Origin: Candidatus Eisenbergiella stercoravium
Lineage (GTDB): Bacteria; Bacillota; Clostridia; Lachnospirales; Lachnospiraceae
Direction: 5' to 3'
DNA: 64,000 nucleotides
NCBI GenBank assembly: GCA_019113175.1
Contig: DXHY01000007.1
Coordinates: 1 to 64,000, forward strand
A model generated the notes under the pieces. That model did no database searches, was not told where the DNA came from, and saw only the letters and a list, made by a program, of their open reading frames with translations. Shown here one piece after another: positions 17,972-27,016 of this stretch; within the stretch, counting starts at the first letter, position 1; every line of letters begins with the position of its first letter. The translations under genes were made by a program, and so were the position numbers.

Positions 17972-19969
17972 TTAAATCGGGGAAGCGGAAACAATCGTCT
18001 TCCAGCTGTTGCAGGCGCACAGGGTATGCTCCTCACCATCCTTCACGGGACGGAAGGGAAGCCTCGGCTCCTCCATCTCCGGCAGGCAGTCAATTTCTCC
18101 CTTCAACCATGCCTCCACGCGCTTCTTCGCGCTCTCCAGACGGGCAAAAAGGCCTCCGATTCGGATATCCAGCACCTCAAAGCCGAAGATACGGCTTTCC
18201 CGGTTCCAGAGCGCTTCCCTGCAGTCGCGGTACGCACGGATTTTTTCCATGGCGAGAGGGATCTCATTCTCTGCAAGTTCCGTAAGGGCCTGACGGTCTT
18301 TTTTCTCATATGCCTCATACAGCTTTCTTCCGAGCGGCGCCTTCACGGAAAGCGCATCCGCCAGGCGGACATACAGGGAAAGCACCTCTTCAGCATATCC
18401 GCCGCCATGCTGCAGAATCTGCATGCAGTCCTTTTTCATGCTGTTCTCCTGCGTGCAGTCCTTCTGCGTGCAGTTTTTCTGCACACCTTCCTCCAGGTCC
18501 TTCAGCAGCCTGTCCCGAAGCCCTTCATAATAGCTTCGCACATCCCAGTCCTTAATCTGCTCGTCAAACAGACCGATCAAGGCATCCTGATAGAGCAGAT
18601 ATTTGGACGGATTGTCATAAAATGCGCTGCCCTGAGGCCGATCGAATTCTCCCAGAATCTCATATGCCTCCCAGGAGGTTCCGGTCAGGAATTCAAACTG
18701 CTCCTTCAGCATTCCTTCCGTCACTTCCTTTGCAAAGCCATGCTCCGCAAAACGGACGATGGAGGGAAGTCCCGCTCCCATCGGGGTCTCCGCGCCGTCA
18801 TCCTGCCACATGGTGCAGACCGCCTCCCGGATTCCCGCTTCCTTCACCGCGCGCATCGCCGGCTCCGTGGTGTCCTTTGCGCCTTTCAGATTGGGGGACA
18901 CGCCGTTCCATACCCAGCCGCCTCCGGCAAAGATCACCTTGTCGGACAGTTGGCTGTGCATGCGCAGATACTGTCTGTAGAAATTTTCATCCGTATGATA
19001 ATAATCCCAGTAGACCAGCGCCACATCCGCAGGCGGCTTCACCGCGCCGGAAAGGTCTGCATCCAGCGGAAGATCATAGTAGTCGTTGTTTTTGGAGCTC
19101 ATGCGCAGATACATGTCGCTCCAGATCATGGGTTCAAGTCCGAGCTCCCGGCAGATCTGCGCCACCCGTTCCAGATGGGCAGCCATGATCTCTGCTTTGG
19201 GGTGATAGCCGTTTTTGTGCAGGTATTTCCCAAGCCCCAGTGACCAGGCCTCGTCCATGCCCAGATGCACCCGCTTCGTCAGGAAAGGCTCTGTTGCCCG
19301 GCGGATACAGGCCTCCACAAAGCGGTAAACCTCGCTGTCACCGACCATCAGAATGTCGTCCGTATCCTGCATACCCGCCATAGCTTCCCAGCGCAGCGTA
19401 TTCTTCAGATGTGCAAGCGCCTGAATGCAGGGAATCATCTCAATGCCGAACTGGTCCGCATATACAGCAAGCTCGTGGAGTTCTTCGCTGCTGTAACGGC
19501 CCCTGTAGGCGCCAAAATAAGGATATTCCTTCACCTCATAGGTATCCTCCGTATACAGCATCATCGTATTCATGCCGAGCGACGCCTCAAAACGGATGTA
19601 CCATTTAATCATATCTACGGTGAGGACGCTGTTTCTGGAGCAGTCCAGCATGACGCCGTTTCTGTCCAGCCAAACCTGTTCCTCCACCTGAAAGCTTTCT
19701 TTGCTTCCTCTCTTTTCCAGTTCCCGCACCAGCCGCATCAGCGCGCGGAAGACGAAGGCCTTATCACAGGCGGACAGAACAGCGCTGCCGTCTGCGCAGA
19801 ATACGGAAACCTTCTTCTCCTCTGTCAGTACAATGCTGAGATCAATGGCAGGCCCCTCTCCTGCGTTATTCTCCTCTCCGGGCACGCACAGCGCGTATCC
19901 CCTCTCCTTCAGCAGCTCCCCCGCTGCCTTTTCGTACCCCTCCGGTACATTTTTCAGTCTAAAAATCAT
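17972..19969 (-). CDS. GH20 beta-N-acetylhexosaminidase-like enzyme
   Basis: Glycoside hydrolase family 20, about 665 residues, no signal peptide, so probably acting on imported amino-sugar oligosaccharides. A small N-terminal alpha/beta domain (1-95) precedes the TIM barrel, which starts at RNGVMLDCSRN. The catalytic Asp-Glu pair of substrate-assisted hydrolysis is D239-E240 in HLGMDEAW. The C-terminal helical region carries an odd run of short Cys-Thr-Gln-Lys repeats (near 515-535) encoded by iterated GTGCAGTCCTTCT units. The sequence fits the GH20C-type cytosolic group, with unknown linkage preference. Confidence 0.82.
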   Translation of the reverse strand: MIFRLKNVPEGYEKAAGELLKERGYALCVPGEENNAGEGPAIDLSIVLTEEKKVSVFCADGSAVLSACDKAFVFRALMRLVRELEKRGSKESFQVEEQVWLDRNGVMLDCSRNSVLTVDMIKWYIRFEASLGMNTMMLYTEDTYEVKEYPYFGAYRGRYSSEELHELAVYADQFGIEMIPCIQALAHLKNTLRWEAMAGMQDTDDILMVGDSEVYRFVEACIRRATEPFLTKRVHLGMDEAWSLGLGKYLHKNGYHPKAEIMAAHLERVAQICRELGLEPMIWSDMYLRMSSKNNDYYDLPLDADLSGAVKPPADVALVYWDYYHTDENFYRQYLRMHSQLSDKVIFAGGGWVWNGVSPNLKGAKDTTEPAMRAVKEAGIREAVCTMWQDDGAETPMGAGLPSIVRFAEHGFAKEVTEGMLKEQFEFLTGTSWEAYEILGEFDRPQGSAFYDNPSKYLLYQDALIGLFDEQIKDWDVRSYYEGLRDRLLKDLEEGVQKNCTQKDCTQENSMKKDCMQILQHGGGYAEEVLSLYVRLADALSVKAPLGRKLYEAYEKKDRQALTELAENEIPLAMEKIRAYRDCREALWNRESRIFGFEVLDIRIGGLFARLESAKKRVEAWLKGEIDCLPEMEEPRLPFRPVKDGEEHTLCACNSWKTIVSASPI

Positions 19970-20001
19970 GTCATGATTCCCCCTGTTCCTTTGTTTTTAT
20001 A

Positions 20002-20529
20002 TTACATTCTCATCCGCGAATCCGCTTCGCCTCTGTCATCAGGCTTCTTCTTTGCAGCTGAAATATCTTTTTTGGACAGCTTCAGCCTGGCATCCGGCGC
20101 TGTTTTCCCGGCCGGCTGAATGCGGATCTCGATGTGGCAGTCTGCGAGATACTCGTAATTTACCTCCAGAGCGTACTCCACCTGCAGGCGGATCTCCTCA
20201 TCTCCTTCTGAAAATTTCACCCGACGGGTATCCATGCCGATCAGAAGGCTTCCGTATGGGGTGAGGTAATTGGTAATATTTTTCTTGCACTCTTCAAACG
20301 CCATGTAAACATTAACCATGCCGCGCTTCATCAGGTTCATTTCTCTTTCCCTGAACTTGATGACGTTCCTTACCGGCTCCTCAAAGCCTTCCATCATTTC
20401 TTCATAAATGATATAATGGGTTCCGTTTTTCTTATAATACTGCCCCCACTGGACAGTCTCAATTTCTTCGCTGTCCGGGCCCTGGTCAAACTGCAGCCCG
20501 CGTATGGTGAGCATTACTTCCTTTGTCAT
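20002..20529 (-). CDS. DUF1934 beta-barrel protein
   Basis: A 175-residue protein like Bacillus YwiB, predicted to be a small lipocalin-like barrel (alternating hydrophobic strands, for example GSLLIGMDTRRVKF and EIRLQVEYALEVN). Function of the family is not known. It follows murI in the same direction after about 80 nt that include a GCCGC-GTAT-GCGGC hairpin. The C-terminal 30 residues are charged and probably disordered. Confidence 0.75.
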   Translation of the reverse strand: MTKEVMLTIRGLQFDQGPDSEEIETVQWGQYYKKNGTHYIIYEEMMEGFEEPVRNVIKFREREMNLMKRGMVNVYMAFEECKKNITNYLTPYGSLLIGMDTRRVKFSEGDEEIRLQVEYALEVNYEYLADCHIEIRIQPAGKTAPDARLKLSKKDISAAKKKPDDRGEADSRMRM

Positions 20530-20607
20530 TGCCTTTCTCTCACAATCCGCCGCGTATGCGGCTTTTTCAATTGCGTTTTTTGCCCTGCTTTCCTGTTGGA
20601 AACCGCG

Positions 20608-21468
20608 TCAGTATTCCTCGATGGGAATGGTCTTTGCGGAAAGGATTCCATACTTGATGATGGAGTTGGCGAAGCGCTTGAATTTATCCGCGGCATCGCT
20701 CACATAAAAACGGTAGCGGTTCTCCCCCAGAGCCGGAGGACAGGGGCTTAACAGCTCATGCTGTTCAAGCAGCGCCTTCAGCTCCACAGCCGTCTCATAA
20801 GCAGGATTAACCAGCGTTACACCGTCTCCCATGATTTTCCCGACCGTTTTGCGGATCAGGGGATAATGGGTACATCCCAGAATCAGGGTATCTATCCCGA
20901 TATCGATCAGCTCCGTCAGGTAGCGGGACGCGATTTCATCCGTCACAGGATCCTCCCACAGTCCCTCTTCCACCAGCGGCACAAACAGGGGACAGGCCTT
21001 TCCCGTCACCTGTACCTGCGGGTTGATCTGATGTATGTAGCTGGAATAGATTCCGCTTCCGATAGTCCCTTCCGTACCGATCACGCCTACTTTTCCGTTC
21101 CTCGTCACCTCAGCGGCCACCTTCGCTCCCGGCTTCACCACGCCGATGATGGGAATATCAATTTCCTTTTCCAGCGTGTCAAGCGCATAAGCGCTCGCCG
21201 TGTTGCAGGCCACCACAATGGCCTTTACCTGCTGGGTCTGCAGAAATCTCACGATCTGTTCGGAGAAGCGGGTTATCGTCTCCCGGGATTTGCTTCCGTA
21301 GGGCACCCGGGCCGTATCCCCGAAATATACGATTTTTTCATTGGGGATCTGTCTCATGATCTCCCGCGCCACGGTCAGCCCGCCGACGCCGGAATCAAAC
21401 ACCCCGATGGGCCTTTCCCTGTATTCCAGTGTTTCCAACCTCATCATCCTCCCTGTGTTTTTCCGCAT
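20608..21468 (-). CDS. murI: Glutamate racemase
   Basis: Makes D-glutamate for peptidoglycan. The 286-residue sequence has the family opening IGVFDSGVGGLTVAREI, the first catalytic cysteine in VVACNTASA and the second in LGCTHYPLI. The frame opens at ATG 21468, but the true start is uncertain. An ATGATG eight codons later has GGGAGG too close, and the first ATG has no clear ribosome site. Its 5' end overlaps the 3' end of the upstream membrane-protein gene by about 70 nt, suggesting coupled translation. Confidence 0.93.
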   Translation of the reverse strand: MRKNTGRMMRLETLEYRERPIGVFDSGVGGLTVAREIMRQIPNEKIVYFGDTARVPYGSKSRETITRFSEQIVRFLQTQQVKAIVVACNTASAYALDTLEKEIDIPIIGVVKPGAKVAAEVTRNGKVGVIGTEGTIGSGIYSSYIHQINPQVQVTGKACPLFVPLVEEGLWEDPVTDEIASRYLTELIDIGIDTLILGCTHYPLIRKTVGKIMGDGVTLVNPAYETAVELKALLEQHELLSPCPPALGENRYRFYVSDAADKFKRFANSIIKYGILSAKTIPIEEY

Positions 21469-21769
21469 CCGTTTTTTTCAGGTCTTCCGTCCGCTTTCCC
21501 GGCTTCTGTTCCAGAAAGCTGAAGGTAACCTTCAGTTCGCCCTTCTGCGGATTCAGGACTTCCTCATAATCCTCCGCCTCCAGAGCGCTGCCGTCCGCCT
21601 TGCGGCAGACATCCGCGGGAAGCATGAACTCCGGGTAAAAAATTCCCCAGAAGCAGAGCAGCAAAAGTGCTGCCGCTGCAAGCTCCTTCCGGTTCACCCG
21701 GAGCCGTCCCCATGACCTCTGTCTGATATAACGGGGCAGACAGCGCACCCATTTCCATTCCTTCTGCAT
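21395..21769 (-). CDS. Small single-pass membrane protein upstream of murI
   Basis: A 124-residue protein beginning MQKEWKWVRCLPRY, with a basic N-terminus, one membrane helix (ELAAAALLLLCFWGIFYPEFML, about 28-50) and a charged external tail ending in a Lys/Glu/Asp-rich stretch. AAGGAGG supports ATG 21769. I do not recognise a family. Overlap with murI suggests co-expression and perhaps an envelope role. Confidence 0.6.
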   Translation of the reverse strand: MQKEWKWVRCLPRYIRQRSWGRLRVNRKELAAAALLLLCFWGIFYPEFMLPADVCRKADGSALEAEDYEEVLNPQKGELKVTFSFLEQKPGKRTEDLKKTDAEKHREDDEVGNTGIQGKAHRGV

Positions 21770-21818
21770 ACCGTCCTCCTTTCCGTCTTTACGGAAAGTA
21801 TTGACGATGCGGACGGTT

Positions 21819-22511
21819 TTATACGCTTCGGGAACCGGGCTCCTTCTTTTTCTGCTGTATCTGGGACAGAATGGACTGTTCCTGATTATAAATGTGCATC
21901 CGGATCGCTTTTGCACCGGCTTTACCGTCCCGGCTCCGGATACAGCGGTAGATTTCCTCGTGCTCTTCGATCAGCCGTCCATGCTGGCTGACATCCTTGA
22001 TATATTCCAGCCGGTAGCGGTACATCTGCTGAGACAGGTTGCCCACCATCTGGATCAGCCTGTCATTGCCGCTGGCATGGACAATGATATCATGAAGTGC
22101 CACATCCGCCTGGGCGATGCGGACCGCGTCCTGGGTGCGGGTCATCTGGGCGAAGGTATCGCAGGCTCTTCTCAGCTCCCGGATCTCTTCCTCTGTGATG
22201 CGCTCACAGGCGAGCTCCATGGCCAGAGCGTCCAGCGCCTGCCGCACCTCCAGCACATCACGCAGGCCCTTTTCCGTGATCTGCGCCACCTCCGCTCCCT
22301 TTCTGGGAATCATGGTGACCAGCCCTTCCAGCTCCAGCATGCGGATCGCTTCGCGGATCGGCGTGCGGCTCACACCGAGACGGTTGGCCAGATGGATTTC
22401 CATCAGCCGTTCTCCCGGCTTCATCTCTCCCGTCAGGATGCTTTCACGGAGCGTATTGAACACCACATCCCGCAGAGGCAGATATTCATTTGCTTTTTCT
22501 TCTGTCTTCAT
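21819..22511 (-). CDS. GntR/FadR-family transcriptional regulator
   Basis: DNA-binding regulator of the FCD subgroup, 230 residues. A winged helix lies at about 10-75 (GERLMEIHLANRLGVSRTPIREAIRMLELEGLV split across helix and wing), followed by an all-helical FCD ligand domain with metal-binding histidines (DVALHDIIVHASGN). Such regulators respond to organic acids or sugar acids. The ligand and target here are not evident, as the neighbours are housekeeping genes (ispE, murI). Confidence 0.88.
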   Translation of the reverse strand: MKTEEKANEYLPLRDVVFNTLRESILTGEMKPGERLMEIHLANRLGVSRTPIREAIRMLELEGLVTMIPRKGAEVAQITEKGLRDVLEVRQALDALAMELACERITEEEIRELRRACDTFAQMTRTQDAVRIAQADVALHDIIVHASGNDRLIQMVGNLSQQMYRYRLEYIKDVSQHGRLIEEHEEIYRCIRSRDGKAGAKAIRMHIYNQEQSILSQIQQKKKEPGSRSV

Positions 22512-22570
22512 CCATCCTTCTTTCCGGCTGCCAGAGGCAGCAATTATTGAAAAAATGGCGCCCTGTATTC

Positions 22571-23449
22571 TTATTCCACACAGGTACGGTCCGCGAACGA
22601 GGTCAGGTACGTCTGAGCGGCAAGCTTTTCCGTTCTCAGCGCTTCCAGCGCCTGCTGCGCCCGCTGCCTGTCGTCGTACAGGGCAAAAACCGTAGGGCCG
22701 CTTCCGCTCATCAGAGCGCCCAGGGCGCCGTTTTCCATCAAAAATTCCTTAATCTGAGCGATCACGGGATATCTGGGAACGGTCACGGTTTCCAGCACGT
22801 TGGAAAGTCTGCTCACCACTCCGGAAAGCTCTCCCTTCCGGATGCTTTCCACCATACCGTCAATGTCCGGATGCTCCTTCACGGTTTCCAGATGCAGATT
22901 CTGATAAACCCACTTTGTGGATACGTGAATGGAAGGCTTGGCCACAATCACATGACAGTCCGGCGCAACGGGAAGGGCCGTCAGTTTCTCTCCGATTCCT
23001 TCTGAAAGCGCCGTGCCGCCGCGGATGCAGTAAGGAACATCTGCGCCGATTTTCACCGCTCTCTCACAGAGCTCCTCCTGCGTCAGTCCAAGGCCGAACA
23101 TTCTGTTCATCGCAACGAATACCGCCGCCGCATCGGTGCTTCCCCCGGCCATTCCGGCCGCTACGGGAATCCTTTTCTCCAGCCGGACGGCAAGTCCTTC
23201 CCGGATGCCGAATTCCTCTCTCAGAAGAGAAGCCGCCCGGATGATGAGATTGTTTCCGTCTGTTGGAAGCTTCTTCATGTTGGTTTCCATCTGCAGCGTG
23301 TCTTCCTTTTTCTTTTCAAAGGTGAGTCTGTCATACAGATTCACGGTCTGCATGACCATCCTCACCTCATGATAGCCATCCTCTCTGCGCCTTACCACAT
23401 CAAGTCCCAGATTGATTTTCGCCATCGCCTTCAGCGTCAGTCTATCCAT
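22571..23449 (-). CDS. ispE: 4-diphosphocytidyl-2-C-methyl-D-erythritol kinase
   Basis: GHMP kinase of the MEP isoprenoid pathway, 292 residues. It has the N-terminal KAMAKINLGLDV, the ATP-binding glycine/serine loop PVAAGMAGGSTDAAAVF (near 92-108) and the C-terminal ALMSGSGPTVFAL. All three GHMP motifs are intact. A strong promoter (23494-23522) lies 45 nt upstream, so it is transcribed independently of the SPOCS gene before it. Confidence 0.95.
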   Translation of the reverse strand: MDRLTLKAMAKINLGLDVVRRREDGYHEVRMVMQTVNLYDRLTFEKKKEDTLQMETNMKKLPTDGNNLIIRAASLLREEFGIREGLAVRLEKRIPVAAGMAGGSTDAAAVFVAMNRMFGLGLTQEELCERAVKIGADVPYCIRGGTALSEGIGEKLTALPVAPDCHVIVAKPSIHVSTKWVYQNLHLETVKEHPDIDGMVESIRKGELSGVVSRLSNVLETVTVPRYPVIAQIKEFLMENGALGALMSGSGPTVFALYDDRQRAQQALEALRTEKLAAQTYLTSFADRTCVE

Positions 23450-23493
23450 TCGTTCCCCATTCCTTCCCCTTTTGTATACACTGATTGTTTTTG

Positions 23494-23522
23494 ATTATAA
23501 ACAATTCTCCCGCTTCCGTCAA
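23494..23522 (-). promoter_or_regulatory. ispE promoter
   Basis: Minus-strand TTGACG (23517-23522), 17-nt spacer, TATAAT (23494-23499), near-consensus for the housekeeping sigma factor. Confidence 0.75.
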
Positions 23523-23595
23523 CGTCCATCTGGCCCGCATTCGGACGGGAAAGACTCCTGACTGCGATAATTTTTCTCAGTCCCCGCGGCTGCCC

Positions 23596-25155
23596 TCAGG
23601 ATACTCCCTTTACGATCAGAAGCTTTTCTCCCGGCTGGATTTCATCGTCTGCCAGCTCATTGATCTCACGGATCTGAGAGACGGGAACATAGTAACGCTT
23701 TCCGATATCCCAGAGGCTGTCGCCCTCTCTGGCGATATAGGCTACAATGCCAGGCAGAGCTCCCAGCTTTTCCGGATCCGGATCAGAAACCCGGATGTCC
23801 CGTATCATGGGCTCTTCATAGTTATCAAAAACGATTCCGGAAAAAACAATTACCAGCTTCACATCCGCTTCTTCTCCGTCCGTCATGGTCACGGAAAGCT
23901 CGCAGGGCGCCGTTTCCAGCCGCCAGGTGCAGGTCTCCCGGATACCGGGAATTTCCAGCACATAGCTGAAAGGAATCGTTCCCTCACAGCTGTCATACGG
24001 AATCTCCGTATCCCCGGTCTCATAGAGGCTCTCCACCACCGCCGCTCCGGTGATGCGAAGTCCCTCCTCCACGATACGGACCTCAGCAAGCTGAATGCCG
24101 CAGCTGCTGTGGCAGATCTGCTGCATCTTCGGCATGCCCTCCGCCACCTTAAAATGACCGCTCAGCCTGGTTCTCCCATTATTTTTCATGAGAAGCTGCT
24201 TCAGCTTTGCCGTTCCCGTGATCACATCGATTTCCTTTGTCACACCGTACACATCGGAAAGGATTTCCGTCTGCTCTTCCTCGTAGATTTTCATATCCAG
24301 ATCCAGCACCAGCTCCAGGCTGACCACGCGTTCCTCTCCGTCCGCGTCCGCCTTCACCTCGATTTCCCTGTGCCCAATGCTGCAGACGATGTCATCCACC
24401 ATCTGTTCCCGCAGCCCCTGACAGTCCAGAATGCCGCTGAAGGGAATCATGCTCTCATACCAGGAAACCGGCCTGCCCTCTCCTTCCCCTTCGTAGAGGA
24501 AGAACAGCTGCACCTGCCCCTGTATGGCGATCCTGCCGTCCGAAAGCTTAAACTGCACGTCGCAGAGATCGCAGGTCATCCAGAAAATTTCAAAAATGTT
24601 GGGATGCCCCGAAGGGATTTCGATCTCCTCCCGGATTCGGAAAATATCCTTTTTCTGAATGGCAAGCCCGGCGAGATCGATCACCTTTCTTTTCAGCTCC
24701 ACAGGTTCCTCTCCGGTCAGCTCCACGGCCGCCTCCTCATCGTACAGCTCCTCCACATGAAGATTCAGGCTGATCAAAGCCTGGACACTCAGCTTCCGGG
24801 AATTGATGATTCCCACACTCAGATCCTCCAGCTCCTTTTTCACAATGACGCCGTCTGTAGGCGTCACGCCTTCCATGTAAATCTGCTCGTCAAAAGGAAG
24901 GCTTCCTTCCATGCTGGAAGGCTTCCGCACATCGTCATCCGAAAGATAGAGCACGGTGAAATTCAGTTTCCCCTTCACGTGGACGTGATCCTGCACCGCC
25001 CGCAGCTCTTCAATGACGATCTCTCCCTGCTCCTGTACCAGCTGGTAAACGTCCGGCCGTATGTCCGTAATGTTGATGTCATCCTCCAGCGCCACCTGTG
25101 TTCCCGCCCGGCATTTCACGCGGTCGATATGTATATTCTTCCTGATCAGCTCCAT
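23596..25155 (-). CDS. SPOCS (DUF3794) and LysM domain protein
   Basis: A 519-residue protein with repeated SPOCS/DUF3794 modules (marked by the VKGKLNFTVLYLSDD and IQGQVQLFFLYEGEG strand pairs) and a C-terminal LysM domain (AREGDSLWDIGKRYYV onward, last 50 residues). Proteins of this layout are found in spore-forming Clostridia and are assigned to spore coat or cortex assembly. LysM would bind peptidoglycan. Start MELIRKNIHIDRV is chosen because GGAGGG precedes it. That ribosome site is locked in the 3' arm of a terminator-like hairpin. Confidence 0.85.
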   Translation of the reverse strand: MELIRKNIHIDRVKCRAGTQVALEDDINITDIRPDVYQLVQEQGEIVIEELRAVQDHVHVKGKLNFTVLYLSDDDVRKPSSMEGSLPFDEQIYMEGVTPTDGVIVKKELEDLSVGIINSRKLSVQALISLNLHVEELYDEEAAVELTGEEPVELKRKVIDLAGLAIQKKDIFRIREEIEIPSGHPNIFEIFWMTCDLCDVQFKLSDGRIAIQGQVQLFFLYEGEGEGRPVSWYESMIPFSGILDCQGLREQMVDDIVCSIGHREIEVKADADGEERVVSLELVLDLDMKIYEEEQTEILSDVYGVTKEIDVITGTAKLKQLLMKNNGRTRLSGHFKVAEGMPKMQQICHSSCGIQLAEVRIVEEGLRITGAAVVESLYETGDTEIPYDSCEGTIPFSYVLEIPGIRETCTWRLETAPCELSVTMTDGEEADVKLVIVFSGIVFDNYEEPMIRDIRVSDPDPEKLGALPGIVAYIAREGDSLWDIGKRYYVPVSQIREINELADDEIQPGEKLLIVKGVS

Positions 25156-25162
25156 AAAAATA

Positions 25163-25203
25163 CCCTCCATGCGCTGCTTTGTACAGTCTATTCGCATGGA
25201 GGG
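25163..25203 (-). terminator. Terminator-like hairpin occluding the SPOCS ribosome site
   Basis: CCCTCCATGCG (25163-25173) and CGCATGGAGGG (25193-25203) form a perfect 11-bp stem, followed on the minus strand by TATTTTT. It lies between the pyrD stop and the SPOCS start, and its 3' arm contains that gene's GGAGGG. Confidence 0.7.
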
Positions 25204-25219
25204 ATTTTAGAACCACATT

Positions 25220-26122
25220 TTACCTTACGCAGCCGATCAGTTCCGCAATATCGGAAACGCCTTCTTTTTCCATAAATTTTTCAATTCCGGCAACAATTTC
25301 CTGCGTGGCGTAAGGATTGATGAAATTGGCGCAACCCACTGCCACCGCAGTCGCTCCAGCCATGATGAATTCCAGAGCGTCCTCAGCATTCATGATACCT
25401 CCCATGCCGATGATGGGAATCTTCACGGCCTGGGCACACTGCCAGACCATGCGGACAGCCACGGGCTTCACTGCAGGACCGGACATACCTCCCGTTTTAT
25501 TGGCAAGAACGAAGCTCCTTTTGTGAATGTCGATCTTCATGCCGGTCAGAGTATTGATCAGAGAAATGGCATCCGCTCCGGCCGCCTCCGCCGCCCGTGC
25601 CATTTCCGTGATGTCGGTGACGTTGGGGCTCAGCTTCATGATGACTGGCTGAGCGGCCTTTTTCTTAATGGCGGAGGTGATATCATACAGGCAGTCTGCC
25701 TTCTGGCCGAAGGCGATGGCCCCCTCCTTCACGTTCGGACAGGAAACGTTGATCTCCAGCATGTCCACAGGAGCGTCTGAAAGGCGCTCCACTACCTCCA
25801 GATAATCCTCCACCGTTTTACCGCAGACATTAACGATTACCTTCGTGTCATACTGCGCAAGGAAAGGCAGATCCCTCTCCAGAAATACGTCGATACCCGG
25901 ATTCTGCAGGCCGATGGCATTGAGCATGCCGCCGTAAACCTCCGCCACTCTGGGGGTGGGATTTCCGGGCCAGGGCACGTTTGCCACACCCTTTGTCACC
26001 ACGGCTCCCAGGCAGTTCAGATCCACAAACTCGCTGTATTCCATGCCGGAGCCAAAGGTGCCGGATGCGGTCATAACCGGATTTTTCAGTTCGATTCCCG
26101 CAAGATTCACCGATGTTTTCAT
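25220..26122 (-). CDS. pyrD: Dihydroorotate dehydrogenase B, catalytic subunit
   Basis: FMN enzyme of pyrimidine synthesis, 300 residues, class 1B (NAD-linked through PyrK). It has the N-terminal GIELKNPVMTASGTFG, the catalytic cysteine loop NVSCPNVKEG and the FMN-phosphate loops IGMGGIMNAEDALEFIMAG. The start overlaps the pyrK stop by one nucleotide (TGATG), giving a coupled heterodimer. Confidence 0.95.
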   Translation of the reverse strand: MKTSVNLAGIELKNPVMTASGTFGSGMEYSEFVDLNCLGAVVTKGVANVPWPGNPTPRVAEVYGGMLNAIGLQNPGIDVFLERDLPFLAQYDTKVIVNVCGKTVEDYLEVVERLSDAPVDMLEINVSCPNVKEGAIAFGQKADCLYDITSAIKKKAAQPVIMKLSPNVTDITEMARAAEAAGADAISLINTLTGMKIDIHKRSFVLANKTGGMSGPAVKPVAVRMVWQCAQAVKIPIIGMGGIMNAEDALEFIMAGATAVAVGCANFINPYATQEIVAGIEKFMEKEGVSDIAELIGCVR

Positions 26123-26901
26123 CAGATCTCCACCTCCTTCGCTTCAAAGACAGGACCGTCCGTGCAGATACGGGCGTTGTTCACATGGGAATGAGCGTCC
26201 TTCTTCGTGGTTTTGCACACGCAGCCAAGGCAGGCGCCCACGCCGCAGGCCATGCGCTCCTCCAGAGAAATATAGGCATCGATCCCCGCTTCTTCGGCAT
26301 AACGCTTGATGGCACGGAGCATGGGCATCGGGCCGCAGGCATAGATCACATCCGCCTTCAGCGCATTTTCCCGGATGGCGTCCATCACGTTGCCCTTCGT
26401 CCCGACACTGCCATCCTCCGTTGCGATATAAACCTCTCCGTACTTCTCAAAGTCCTCCCTCAGGAAACAGTCCGCATCCCGGTATCCCACGATGATCTGC
26501 TTTCTGCAGTTTAAGCGCTTCGCCAGCTCCAGAATGGGAGGAACGCCGATGCCGCCGCCCATCAGGAAGGCTGTCTGATCCTCTTTCACCTTGTCCAGCG
26601 GGAAGCCGTTTCCCAGCACGCCGAGAATATCAACAGCATCGCCTTCCTTCAGCCGTGAAAACTCCGAAGTTCCCGCTCCCACAACCCGATACACGATGCG
26701 GAGCGTACTTTTTTCCGCGTCCACCTCACAGATGCTGATGGGACGGGGAAGCAGGGTGCTTTTATCCTTCGGATAAAGCGCGATAAACTGTCCCGGCTTC
26801 GCCTCCTCTGCCAGCGTGGTTTTTAACAGGCAGTCATAGATGCCCGGTGAAAGCTGCCTCTGTGCCAGCACCTGTGCCTGTTCCTTTCTCTTCTTTGCCA
26901 T
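26122..26901 (-). CDS. pyrK: Dihydroorotate dehydrogenase B, electron transfer subunit
   Basis: FAD and [2Fe-2S] subunit that passes electrons from PyrD to NAD+, 259 residues from MAKKRKEQAQ. It has a ferredoxin-reductase fold with RPISICEVD for flavin binding, an NAD pocket around GGGIGVPPILEL, and the C-terminal cluster ligands in ACGVGACLGCVCKTT plus a later cysteine (RICTDGPVF). GAGGAGAAAGG precedes ATG 26901, preferred over the ATG eight codons upstream. Confidence 0.94.
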   Translation of the reverse strand: MAKKRKEQAQVLAQRQLSPGIYDCLLKTTLAEEAKPGQFIALYPKDKSTLLPRPISICEVDAEKSTLRIVYRVVGAGTSEFSRLKEGDAVDILGVLGNGFPLDKVKEDQTAFLMGGGIGVPPILELAKRLNCRKQIIVGYRDADCFLREDFEKYGEVYIATEDGSVGTKGNVMDAIRENALKADVIYACGPMPMLRAIKRYAEEAGIDAYISLEERMACGVGACLGCVCKTTKKDAHSHVNNARICTDGPVFEAKEVEI

Positions 26902-26960
26902 AATCCTTTCTCCTCTATCGTTCATCCATTTTAGCCGTACGATTGCATTTCATTTCATGT

Positions 26961-27010
26961 GAAGAATTGCGGAGTAATTCTTCCAGGAAAACGGCATAGC
27001 CGTTTTCCTG
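26961..27010 (-). promoter_or_regulatory. Two tandem hairpins between pyrC and pyrK
   Basis: CAGGAAAACGGC (26984-26995) pairs with GCCGTTTTCCTG (26999-27010). The adjacent GAAGAATT (26961-26968) pairs with AATTCTTC (26976-26983). Neither is followed by a T run on the minus strand, so these may be processing or attenuation elements inside the pyr operon. Confidence 0.5.
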
Positions 27011-27016
27011 CCTGGC

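Noticed and set aside
23485..25275. 596-codon open frame on the plus strand
   Set aside because: Opposite the SPOCS-LysM gene; His/Leu/Arg-rich composition typical of an antisense shadow.
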